From contig JADLHG010000042.1 of assembly GCA_020848905.1 (NCBI GenBank), positions 310,001 through 374,000 of the forward strand: a DNA stretch of 64,000 nt. Direction: 5' to 3'. The stretch comes from Deltaproteobacteria bacterium (GTDB taxonomy: Bacteria; Myxococcota_A; Polyangia; GCA-2747355; JADLHG01). Position numbers and translations under genes: made by a program. Position 1 is the stretch's first letter, and each line of letters begins with the position of its first letter. This document shows, piece by piece, positions 49,284 to 56,352 of the stretch. The notes beneath the pieces are model-generated. The model was not told the DNA's origin, ran no database searches, and was given only the letters and a program-made list of their open reading frames with translations.

Positions 49284-49801
49284 GTCTCTCCTCGCAAGGC
49301 CTCGAGCATGACCGCGCAGAGAATCTCGTTGCTCCGCAGCACCTGGCCTGCGATGCGCACCGTCCACCCGTCGTCCTCGAGCAGCTCGGCGAGGAGGGTG
49401 AGGGTATCGCCGGGGCGCGCCGCGCCCACGAACTCGGCACCGTGAACGCGGATCAGCCGCACGCTCGCCGGTCGCTCGGGAAGCGTGCCCCGCGCGAGGG
49501 GCTCACCCAAGCAGAGCCCGAGCTGTCCGGCCGCCTCGAGCAAGAGCGCTCCCGGATAGATCGGCTCCTCCGGGAAGTGTCCGGCGAAGATGGGGTCCGC
49601 CGGATCGAGCCAGCGGTCGCCGCGAGCCCGCCCGCCCGCCTCGTCGGCGCCCAGGAGGTGGTCGACGAGAAGGAGCGGCGGCCGGTGGGGGAGCAATCGC
49701 ACAAGCGCATCGCGACCCCAGTCGAGTCGCCGCGGCAGCTCGCCGAAGAGCGGCTCCCGACGGAGGCGGCGGAGCAGCGCTGAAGGCTCAGGCAAGAGCA
49801 C
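49280..49801 (-). CDS. FabZ-type 3-hydroxyacyl-ACP dehydratase
   Basis: 173 residues. Hot-dog fold with 'LLPHRPPLLLVDHLLGAD', 'GHFPEEPIYPG' containing His75, and Glu89 ('GALLLEAAGQ'), the FabZ catalytic pair with the expected 14-residue spacing. Removes water from 3-hydroxyacyl-ACP. The start is a GTG with a GGAGGG ribosome site 8 bp upstream, overlapping the acyltransferase end by 14 bp. The nearest upstream ATG would lie far inside the acyltransferase gene. Confidence 0.88.
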   Translation of the reverse strand: MLLPEPSALLRRLRREPLFGELPRRLDWGRDALVRLLPHRPPLLLVDHLLGADEAGGRARGDRWLDPADPIFAGHFPEEPIYPGALLLEAAGQLGLCLGEPLARGTLPERPASVRLIRVHGAEFVGAARPGDTLTLLAELLEDDGWTVRIAGQVLRSNEILCAVMLEALRGET

Positions 49802-50711
49802 GGCGTATGCCCTCCATGGCGGCTCGGAAGCCAGCTTCCGGGGCCTCCGGGCCCGCGGGGTCAACGGCGAAGACGGGCAACTCGGGCTTCCATCGGCGCA
49901 AGAGCGCGGCCAGCGAGGCCCTCGGGCCAACCTCGAGGAACACCGCTCCGGGATAGCGCGCGAGGACCGCTTCGATCAGCGCCCGCCAGCGAACTGGCTC
50001 GAAGACGTGGCGCGCGAGGAGCTCGACGAAGGTGCCCGGACCCGCCTCGTGCACAGCCCCACCCACCACGTTCGACCAATAGGTCGCGATGGGTCTCCAG
50101 GGCGTTGCCACGAGGTGGGGGCGCAGCGTCTCGGCCGCGGGAGCGAAGGCGGGCGTGTGCATGGGGATGCGGGACTCGATGAGGTCGCCGTAGACGTAGT
50201 GTTCTTCCTCGGCCCGTGCGAGCACTCGCGTGACGGCTTCGCCTTCACCCCCGATGACGACCTGAGTGGGGGAATTGTCGCAGGCGAGCCACGCAGCTTC
50301 CCCTTCGAGCAGTCCGTCGAGCACGTCGGCGCCGAGCGGATGGAGCGCGGCCATGACTCCGGGGGGACCGGCGTCGTAGACCGCCCCACGCGCGTCGACC
50401 AGGTCGCGGGCGGCGTCCTCCTCGAGCGCGCCGGCTTGCACGAGGTGCGAGTACTCGCCGAGACTGTGGCCCGCGGACGCGGTCGGGACGACCCCATGCC
50501 GCGCCACGACGGCGGCCCAGGCGCGCGAAGCGCCGAACACGGCGAGCTGCACGGCGCGATTATCGCCGAGAGCCTCCTCCTGCACGCCACGACCGCAAAG
50601 CTCGGTTCGAGCCGCCGCGGCCACGTCCGGCGCGACCGCCGCCAGCCGGGAGAACATCTCCGGGTCCCGCGAGCTCTGGCCCGGAAAGAGAAAGACGAGC
50701 GGTCGCGTCAC
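49788..50711 (-). CDS. Acyltransferase (malonyl-CoA:ACP type)
   Basis: 307 residues, FabD fold. N-terminal 'FLFPGQSSR', nucleophile Ser83 in 'GHSLGEYSHL', Arg108 ('DARGAVY') that binds the free carboxylate of malonyl-type substrates, and catalytic His185 ('MHTPAF'). The Arg indicates a malonyl or methylmalonyl donor rather than an acyl starter. It is the only acyltransferase of the operon, so it probably loads the single ACP. ATGA overlap with the truncated SDR gene before it. Confidence 0.92.
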   Translation of the reverse strand: MTRPLVFLFPGQSSRDPEMFSRLAAVAPDVAAAARTELCGRGVQEEALGDNRAVQLAVFGASRAWAAVVARHGVVPTASAGHSLGEYSHLVQAGALEEDAARDLVDARGAVYDAGPPGVMAALHPLGADVLDGLLEGEAAWLACDNSPTQVVIGGEGEAVTRVLARAEEEHYVYGDLIESRIPMHTPAFAPAAETLRPHLVATPWRPIATYWSNVVGGAVHEAGPGTFVELLARHVFEPVRWRALIEAVLARYPGAVFLEVGPRASLAALLRRWKPELPVFAVDPAGPEAPEAGFRAAMEGIRRALA

Positions 50712-51142
50712 GGGTGTTCCACCTGCTTGGGCCCGTGCACGACAAGGACCTGCCCGCGAACGGCGTCCATGAGGCCCGACGCCAGCGCGACCACCGTGTC
50801 GAAGGCAGCCGTCAGCGCTGTTGCGTCGACCGGGCGCACCAGGTTAACCGCTGGCCCGCCGTGAAAGAGAGCTCCGGTCACGTATCGCACCGCCGTATCG
50901 ACAAGTGCACTCCGCACGCGGGACAGATCGTCGTCCGCCCCAAGATCGAGGATCGCCAGGCGCGCCGGCATCGCTTCCGCAGCGCGCCAGCCGGCGAGAA
51001 GCTCGAGCACCTGCCACGCCTGCCTGGAGGCTTCATCCTGTCCACTCGGAGACTCGGCCAGCACGAGTACCGCTGTGCCGCGGGCGCCAATCGCGTCGAG
51101 GCGCTCCCGCAAGGCCGCGGGCGCGGCACCGTAGAGGTTCAT
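50708..51142 (-). CDS. Truncated, probably inactive SDR-like protein
   Basis: 144 residues. The C-terminal 65 residues align by eye with the end of the two FabL-type SDRs of the operon: 'VVALASGLMDAVRGQVLVVHG' corresponds to 'AVALASGLLDGLDGRVLTVD'. The N-terminal part has neither the glycine-rich nucleotide motif nor the Tyr-x6-Lys pair. Open, overlapping frames on both sides (ATGA twice) suggest that it is still translated and not random decay. It could be a structural partner for one of the full SDRs. Function unknown. Confidence 0.7.
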   Translation of the reverse strand: MNLYGAAPAALRERLDAIGARGTAVLVLAESPSGQDEASRQAWQVLELLAGWRAAEAMPARLAILDLGADDDLSRVRSALVDTAVRYVTGALFHGGPAVNLVRPVDATALTAAFDTVVALASGLMDAVRGQVLVVHGPKQVEHP

Positions 51143-51930
51143 GCCCCTCCCTCCATCATCAGGGGGATGACGTGGAGCGCGTGGTCGAGCAGTGGCGCGC
51201 CGCGGTCGACCGTCAGGACCCGCCCGTCGAGCCCGTCGAGGAGGCCGCTCGCCAGGGCGACGGCGGCCTCGCCGGCCTGCTCCGGCGTCACGCCGTAGCG
51301 CGCGAGGCGCCCGACGAGCCGGCCCGCCTCGTCGGGGAACATTTGCTCGAGACTCTGCGTGAGGAGGTGCCGGGTCCGCAGCACGAAGGCGCGCTGGCCC
51401 GAGCGGGAGAGCGTGGCGACGAGCGCCTCGAGCGCGGCCTTGGCCAGGGCTACCGGCACGTAGCCTGGGTAGCACCTGTCGGGGCCGTCGGACGAGGTGG
51501 CGATGACACGCGTGGGGGCGCGCCCGAGGTAGTACGTGATCGCGCGGGTGATGGCGACCACGGGCCACGCGCTCCAGTCGAGCGTGCGCCGCAGGTCCCG
51601 CTCTCGCAGCGTCAGTGGGTCGGGACAAGGGAGGGCCACGCACACGTTGCTCACGAAGACGTCGATGTGCGTGCGCCGCTCGCGCAGGAAGGAAAGGAGT
51701 CTCTCCGTGTCCGCGCTGTCGCCCGCATCCGCTTCGACGATCAGCGGGGCCACCCCTCCCACCTCTGCGAACTGGCGCGCGAGTTCTCCCTCGTCCGCGC
51801 TGTTCCACCGGTGCGTGAGCACCACGCGCGCGCCCCGCGCGCCGAAGGCGAGACCGATGGCTAGCCCCAGGCCGCGCGTGCCACCCGTCACCAGCACGGT
51901 CTGCCCATGGAAGTCGAAGGGGTTGGTCAT
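51139..51930 (-). CDS. FabL-type short-chain reductase, second copy
   Basis: 263 residues. 'VTGGTRGLGLAIGLAFGARG' and the Tyr-x6-Lys pair ('YVPVALAK') give a FabL/FabI-type enoyl-reductase pattern. Shares 'VVLTHRWNSADE' and 'SSDGPD' with the SDR near the 3' end of the operon, so the two arose by duplication. Why the operon needs two enoyl reductases is unclear; they may act on different chain positions or on the branch. The start at 51930 lies 2 bp after the KS stop. Confidence 0.87.
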   Translation of the reverse strand: MTNPFDFHGQTVLVTGGTRGLGLAIGLAFGARGARVVLTHRWNSADEGELARQFAEVGGVAPLIVEADAGDSADTERLLSFLRERRTHIDVFVSNVCVALPCPDPLTLRERDLRRTLDWSAWPVVAITRAITYYLGRAPTRVIATSSDGPDRCYPGYVPVALAKAALEALVATLSRSGQRAFVLRTRHLLTQSLEQMFPDEAGRLVGRLARYGVTPEQAGEAAVALASGLLDGLDGRVLTVDRGAPLLDHALHVIPLMMEGGA

Positions 51931-51932
51931 CA

Positions 51933-53210
51933 CTAGACCGGGCCCGGTTTCAGCAGGGAACAGCAGTTTATCCCGCCGAAGCCGAAACTGTTCTTGAGCA
52001 CGTGGCGCGGCCGCAGATCGGCCCCAGCGTTCGCGCACACGTCCAGGTCGATCTGGGGATCGAGGACCTCAACGTTGATCGACGGGTGCAGCCGCCCGCC
52101 GCGCATCTGGAGGATCGCCGCGACGGTCTCGACCGCCGGTGCCGACCAGCAGGTGTGACCGAGCATCGACTTGGGCGCGTTAATCTTGAGGTTCTGCGCG
52201 TGGGCCCCGAAGACCTCGTGCAGTGCGCGGAGCTCCGAGACATCGCCGAGCTGGGTCGACGTGGCGTGCGCGCACACGAAGTCCACCTCTTCCTTCGGAA
52301 CCCCGGTCTCCGCGAGAAGCTGCCCGATCGTCCGGCTCTGACCTTCCGTGCTGGGCGCCGGGAGATGCGAGCCGTCGGAGGTAGCCACGCACCCGAGCAC
52401 TTCGGCGTAGATGCGGGCGTCGCGCCGCCGCGCGTGCTCGAGCTCCTCGAGCACGAGGGCCGCAGCCCCGTGGGAAGGGACGAAGCCCTCGCGGTGGAGG
52501 TCGAAGGGCCGGCTCGCGCGTTCCGGCGCGTCGTTGAAGGACTGGAACGAGATGGCGCCGAGCAGCGCCATGGCATGCAGGCCGATCGGCGAGAAGTCCA
52601 GGCACGCGCCCGCGAGCAACACGACGTCCAGCCCGTGGTGGCGGATCTCGTCGAGCCCGGCGCGCAGTCCGAGGTTCGCCGAGGCGCACGCCCCGCCCAT
52701 GGTATAGGTGGGGCCGCGAAGCCCGAGCGCCTCGCCGATACTGGCCGCGTGGTCGGTGTCCAGGTCGAGCACCCCGATCTGGGCGTCCATCCAGTCCGGC
52801 TCCTCCATGAACACGTGGTGCTGCCGGATGAGATAGTGCTCGTTCAGGTTGTGCCCGCCCACGATGACCCCGGCCCGGCTCGGGTCGAAGCCAAACCCGA
52901 GCGCGGCGTCGAGCCACCCGTCGAGGCCGACGATCAGGCTCAACCGGGTAGACATGGGAGCCGTGCGAAAGAGCTTGCTCAGCCGTGCGTGGTGCTCCTC
53001 GGGGATGCGCTCGAGCAGCGCCTGGAGGCGCGCGGCCGCGTCATAGCCAGACAAGTCGCCTCCGACCTTCGAGTAGACGCGGGGGTCGTCGAAGAACTTC
53101 CATCGGGTGATTGCCGAACGGCCGGCGAGCAAGCTCTGATAGAAGGCGCCCAGCTCGTCGCCGAGCGGCGTGACGACCCCCATCCCCGTGACCACGACGC
53201 GGCGACGCAT
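51933..53210 (-). CDS. Ketosynthase (discrete, FabF/KS-type, intact active site)
   Basis: 425 residues. Thiolase-fold ketosynthase with the full Cys-His-His triad: Cys175 ('GGACASANLGL'), His315 ('AHATSTQLGD') and His352 ('KSMLGHTCW', with Lys347). In known beta-branching cassettes the accessory ketosynthase has Cys changed to Ser and only decarboxylates malonyl-ACP; here the Cys is kept, so it should also be able to form C-C bonds. It is the only ketosynthase and the first gene of the operon, preceded by a GGGGA ribosome site. Confidence 0.9.
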   Translation of the reverse strand: MRRRVVVTGMGVVTPLGDELGAFYQSLLAGRSAITRWKFFDDPRVYSKVGGDLSGYDAAARLQALLERIPEEHHARLSKLFRTAPMSTRLSLIVGLDGWLDAALGFGFDPSRAGVIVGGHNLNEHYLIRQHHVFMEEPDWMDAQIGVLDLDTDHAASIGEALGLRGPTYTMGGACASANLGLRAGLDEIRHHGLDVVLLAGACLDFSPIGLHAMALLGAISFQSFNDAPERASRPFDLHREGFVPSHGAAALVLEELEHARRRDARIYAEVLGCVATSDGSHLPAPSTEGQSRTIGQLLAETGVPKEEVDFVCAHATSTQLGDVSELRALHEVFGAHAQNLKINAPKSMLGHTCWSAPAVETVAAILQMRGGRLHPSINVEVLDPQIDLDVCANAGADLRPRHVLKNSFGFGGINCCSLLKPGPV

Positions 53211-53251
53211 ATTCCCCAGGAGCGTGTTTCTGAGAAGGAAAGCAGCGCAAC

Positions 53252-53278
53252 GCTATACAACGATCCGGCTGAGGGCAA
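53252..53278 (-). promoter_or_regulatory. Candidate promoter of the biosynthetic operon
   Basis: On the minus strand TTGCCC (53278-53273), a 15-nt spacer and TATAGC (53257-53252). The spacer is 2 nt short of ideal. It is the only plausible site upstream of the KS gene, with a leader of about 36 nt. Confidence 0.35.
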
Positions 53279-53332
53279 GCGGAATGGCCTCGTGCCGCGA
53301 TGCCACCGTCGGCCGCTCCACAGTTCCGGCCT

Positions 53333-53342
53333 CGCCCATCGC
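53333..53342 (+). repeat. Right copy of the 10-bp direct repeat
   Basis: cgcccatcgc, identical and in the same orientation as 42776-42785. It lies between the operon promoter and the sctJ promoter. Confidence 0.25.
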
Positions 53343-53345
53343 ACG

Positions 53346-53374
53346 TTGACCCCCCGCGCCGCCCTGAGTAAGGT
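53346..53374 (+). promoter_or_regulatory. Candidate sigma70-type promoter of sctJ
   Basis: TTGACC (53346-53351), 17 nt spacer, TAAGGT (53369-53374), start near 53381 and a 24-nt leader. It would let sctJ be expressed alone, although sctJ is usually in an operon with sctI. Confidence 0.45.
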
Positions 53375-53404
53375 CGGTACCTCGTCATCCTCTGGGGGCC
53401 TCCG

Positions 53405-54292
53405 ATGCGACCTTTCCGATCCGGCATCCTGCTGCTCGCGCTCGCAGCCAGCTCCGGCTGCACCGTCGAGCTGCTCCACGACATCGACGAGTCCGAGGCC
53501 AACGAGATCCTCGACGCGCTCCAGCGGGACGGAATCGGTGCGAAGAAGCACCGGGTGACCCAGGGCAACAAGCCGACCTACATGCTCGAGGTGCGCCGCG
53601 CCGACGCGCCGCAAGCCTGGCGCATCCTCCGGCAGCAGAGTCTCCCGCAGCCGAAGCGCAGCGGCCTCGGGGAGGTCTTCGGGAAGGTGGGGCTCGTGCC
53701 CACGGCAACCCAGGAGCGCGCGATGCTGCGGCACGCTCTGTCGGGAGAGCTCTCCCGGACCCTGCAGAGCGTGGAGGGAGTGCGAGAGGCGCGCGTGCAC
53801 GTGGTCCTGCCCGAACGCGACCCGCTCGCGCCCCTCGACGCGGCGGCGCCCCGGCCGCGGGCGTCGGTGCTGCTCAAGGTGGCAGGCACCGCGCCCCTCA
53901 CCGAACCGCAGGTCCGTCAGCTCGTGGCCGGCGCGGTGGACGGCCTCGATGCGGCATCGGTGAGCGTGGTCATCGTGCGCGGGCAGCCGGCCCCGAGCCG
54001 AGCCGCGGAGGTCGCGGCCCTGGCCTCCGTGGGGCCGTTCGTGGTGGACGCCTCGAGTCGCGCCACCCTCCTCGTGACGCTGGTGGGAATGGTCCTCGCG
54101 CTCTTGACGCTGGGCCTCGGCCTGCTCTTTGCGCTCAGGCGACAGCGGAGTCTGCGATTGGCCCTCGTGGACGCGCAGGCGGCGCCGACCGGCCTCGCCG
54201 CGGTGGACCTGGACTCGAGCCTGGCCTTGCTCAACCGCTCGCTGCAGGTCTCGCGCCCCGGGGGCTCGCGTACGGGCAACCGGCTCTCCTGA
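53405..54292 (+). CDS. sctJ: Type III secretion inner-membrane ring lipoprotein SctJ
   Basis: 295 residues. Lipobox 'ALAASSGC' (Cys19). Two ring-building domains follow: the first has 'DIDESEANEILDALQRDGI', the second 'LSRTLQSVEGVREARVHVVL' followed by 'PERD', a YscJ/FliF family signature. One membrane helix lies near residues 223-245 and a cytoplasmic tail follows. No FliF-type long extension is present, so it is the injectisome type. Only sctI and sctJ of the system are in the window; whether a complete secretion system exists elsewhere cannot be seen. Convergent with the anti-sigma gene, 12 bp away. Confidence 0.85.
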   Translation: MRPFRSGILLLALAASSGCTVELLHDIDESEANEILDALQRDGIGAKKHRVTQGNKPTYMLEVRRADAPQAWRILRQQSLPQPKRSGLGEVFGKVGLVPTATQERAMLRHALSGELSRTLQSVEGVREARVHVVLPERDPLAPLDAAAPRPRASVLLKVAGTAPLTEPQVRQLVAGAVDGLDAASVSVVIVRGQPAPSRAAEVAALASVGPFVVDASSRATLLVTLVGMVLALLTLGLGLLFALRRQRSLRLALVDAQAAPTGLAAVDLDSSLALLNRSLQVSRPGGSRTGNRLS

Positions 54293-54304
54293 TAGCGGGC
54301 CGCC

Positions 54305-55591
54305 CTACTGCAGCAGGAAGGGGTAGGTGATGGTCATGTCCTTCCCCTTGAACTTGGGGAAGCGCGCTCCCTTCACCGCGTTTGCCACGCAGGTGCCCGT
54401 GTCGGTGCCGAGGAACTTCCCCTTGATCATGACCTCCTGCACCGTGCCGTCGCCCTTGATCGACAGCTTCACGGTGGCCGTGCCCTCGATCTGGTACTTG
54501 TCGTAACAGGCCTGGACGTTCCCTCGGACCTTCTGCATGCCCCCGCGGATCTGATTCATCGCGAGCTGCTCGGGAAGATCCGCGTCTCCTGCCGCGCCCG
54601 CCGCGGGGGCCGCCGCCTTCTTCGGCTTCGCGCCGGCCGCCTTGCCACCGATCGCGCTGTCGATGAGAGAATCCAAAGCATCCCCCTTGCCGGCCTTCTT
54701 GGGCGCTTCGCCCTCGCCTCCCTCGTCGTCTGCCTTGGCCTTCTTCTCCTTCGGACGCGCCTCGGAGGCCGGCTCTCCCTCGTCCCCACCCTTGCCTTCG
54801 GCGGCCCCGCCGCGCGCGGCCACCTTGACGGCCTTGCCCCGGCGCTTGGCCGACGCCTCCTCACGGCGGCTCCCCTCGGCCGCCGCTGCGCCCTCGGGCT
54901 TCGCTTCTCCCTCGGTCCCGCCAGCCTTCTGCTCCTCGGAAGCCGGCGCCCCCGCGCCACCCGAAGGCTGCGTCTCCGCCGCCGGCGCGGTGGCCACGGC
55001 CGCCGGGGCGGACCCGGGCGCGGCCCCCGCCGTCGGCTCCCCGGACGGAGCCCCTGAGGGAGCCGGCGTCGCCGGAGGCGGCTGCATGCGCTGGTACGCC
55101 AGGACGCCGCCCGTCACGATGGCGGCCGCCATCACGAAGGCCACGGGCCAGCGGTACGAGGTCTTCTGCTGCGCCGGCGGCGCGAGCGGCGTCACGTGCC
55201 CCACCACGGGCGAGGCCTGCTCCACGGCGGGCTGGGGCCGCGTCTCGGGCCTCCGCTCCGGCAGATTCAGCATCTGCAGCGCGGGCGACGCCTTGAACAC
55301 GAGCTCTTCGTCGGAGCTCTTGCCGTTGCTTCCCGGGCCAGTCCAGTTCCCCCCCTCACCGCCCCCCTCCGCCCGCTGCTCCACGCGCGGCCAGAAATCG
55401 TCGAAGTACCCGTGGGTCGGCTCCGGCACCATCTGACTTCTCAACAGCATGTCCAGCACTCCCTGTTCGTCGAGTTCCTGACGACACGCGCCGCAGCCCT
55501 CCAGGTGACGTGCCACCTGATCGTGCTCTGCGGCCGGAAGCTGCCTATCGACGAAGGTCGACAGCCTCTCGCGTGTCCCCTGACAATCCAT
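54305..55591 (-). CDS. Zinc-finger anti-sigma-like protein fused to an AgmX/PglI-type C-terminal domain
   Basis: 428 residues in four parts. (1) Residues 1-50: zf-HC2 anti-sigma zinc finger, 'HLEGCGACRQEL' (His-x3-Cys-x2-Cys). (2) About 145-165: one membrane helix. (3) 165-335: low-complexity Ala/Glu/Lys/Gly linker. (4) 335-428: an AgmX/PglI-like (TonB-C-like) domain with 'VQACYDKY' and 'GTCVANAVKGARFPKF', whose Cys pair may be bridged. The zinc finger would hold the ECF sigma factor encoded just upstream; the outer domain could sense or transmit an envelope signal. Its start overlaps the sigma gene by 47 bp. Confidence 0.85.
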   Translation of the reverse strand: MDCQGTRERLSTFVDRQLPAAEHDQVARHLEGCGACRQELDEQGVLDMLLRSQMVPEPTHGYFDDFWPRVEQRAEGGGEGGNWTGPGSNGKSSDEELVFKASPALQMLNLPERRPETRPQPAVEQASPVVGHVTPLAPPAQQKTSYRWPVAFVMAAAIVTGGVLAYQRMQPPPATPAPSGAPSGEPTAGAAPGSAPAAVATAPAAETQPSGGAGAPASEEQKAGGTEGEAKPEGAAAAEGSRREEASAKRRGKAVKVAARGGAAEGKGGDEGEPASEARPKEKKAKADDEGGEGEAPKKAGKGDALDSLIDSAIGGKAAGAKPKKAAAPAAGAAGDADLPEQLAMNQIRGGMQKVRGNVQACYDKYQIEGTATVKLSIKGDGTVQEVMIKGKFLGTDTGTCVANAVKGARFPKFKGKDMTITYPFLLQ

Positions 55592-56165
55592 CGGTGTCCC
55601 GAGAAATGAGTCGCTTCAACACGGGGCCGAGCTGACGCCTGAGCGCCGAGCGCGCCTCGTGAACCCGCCAGGCCACCGTACCCTCCGAACACTCGAGCAC
55701 GGCAGCGGCCTCCCGATACGCCATTCCCTCCATGAGCACCAGCACCACCGTCGCCTTGAGCGTGTCCGAGAGGCTCTCGAACGCCACGGCCAGCTCGGCC
55801 ATCGCCCGTCGCAGCTCCGCCGCGCGCTGCGGATCGGCGTCCGCCTCCTGGGCCAGCGGCGCCGGGAGCAGCCCGAGGCGCCCCGCCTCGCGATGGCGGC
55901 GCGCGTGCCGGAGCTGGTTCAACGCCACGTTCAGGGCAATCCGATAGAGCCAGGTGAAGAAGTCCGCCTGTCCCTGGAACTGCCCCAAGCGCGAATACGC
56001 TCTCACGAAGGTCTCCTGCGCCACGTCGTCCGCGTCGTCGTGGTTGCCGAGCATCCGATGCGCCAGGCCGTACACCCGACGGTGATACCGCCGAACGAGC
56101 AGCCCGAAGGCGGCGCGGTCGCCCTTCCGCGCGCGCTCGACCAGCGCCTGGCTGTCATCGCCCAT
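55545..56165 (-). CDS. ECF-type RNA polymerase sigma factor
   Basis: 206 residues. Region 2: 'LVRRYHRRVYGLAHRMLGN' and 'ADDVAQETFVRAYSRLGQF'. Region 4: 'SDTLKATVVLVLMEGMAYRE' plus a helix-turn-helix with 'AAAVLECSEGTVAWRVHEAR'. An RpoE-like extracytoplasmic function factor. The overlapping downstream gene encodes its probable anti-sigma factor. A C-terminal extension of about 25 residues goes past region 4. Targets unknown. Confidence 0.92.
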   Translation of the reverse strand: MGDDSQALVERARKGDRAAFGLLVRRYHRRVYGLAHRMLGNHDDADDVAQETFVRAYSRLGQFQGQADFFTWLYRIALNVALNQLRHARRHREAGRLGLLPAPLAQEADADPQRAAELRRAMAELAVAFESLSDTLKATVVLVLMEGMAYREAAAVLECSEGTVAWRVHEARSALRRQLGPVLKRLISRDTDGLSGDTREAVDLRR

Positions 56166-56352
56166 GGACCATGGATCCAGAACTCTCGGCCCTTCTCGCG
56201 GCCCGGAGCGCTACCGCACCCGAGAGGGGCCCCGGCGCCGGCAGAGTTCTAGTACAGCCGACGCCTTCCCGGGTAGGACAATCGCGCCCCCCGATTCCTT
56301 GGGTGAAGAGGCGAAACTTCGGGCCGGCCCGCCTCGGCGGGGCCCCCCGGAA

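Larger units (their letters stand above)
42812..53210 (-). other. 13-gene biosynthetic operon: dissociated fatty-acid/polyketide-type synthase with beta-branching cassette and alpha-oxoamine synthase
   Basis: All 13 genes are on the minus strand with overlaps or gaps of 10 bp or less, so they form one transcript. Gene order from the promoter: KS, FabL-type SDR, truncated SDR, AT, dehydratase, ketoreductase, HCS, ECH1, ECH2, FabL-type SDR, ACP, alpha-oxoamine synthase, protein of unknown function. There is no modular PKS or NRPS, no phosphopantetheinyl transferase, no exporter and no regulator inside. Flanked on one side by sctI and on the other by sctJ. The product is not known. Confidence 0.85.

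Noticed and set aside
51933-53210. KS as a purely decarboxylating cassette ketosynthase
   Set aside because: The catalytic Cys is present (Cys175), whereas such ketosynthases have Ser at that position.
42776-53404. Transposase, integrase or tRNA at the edges of the biosynthetic operon
   Set aside because: None is present; the only trace is the weak 10-bp direct repeat.
56179-56250. 8-bp inverted repeat agaactct / agagttct upstream of the ECF sigma gene
   Set aside because: Arms are 56 bp apart with no matching -10 element; not convincing as an autoregulated promoter or operator.
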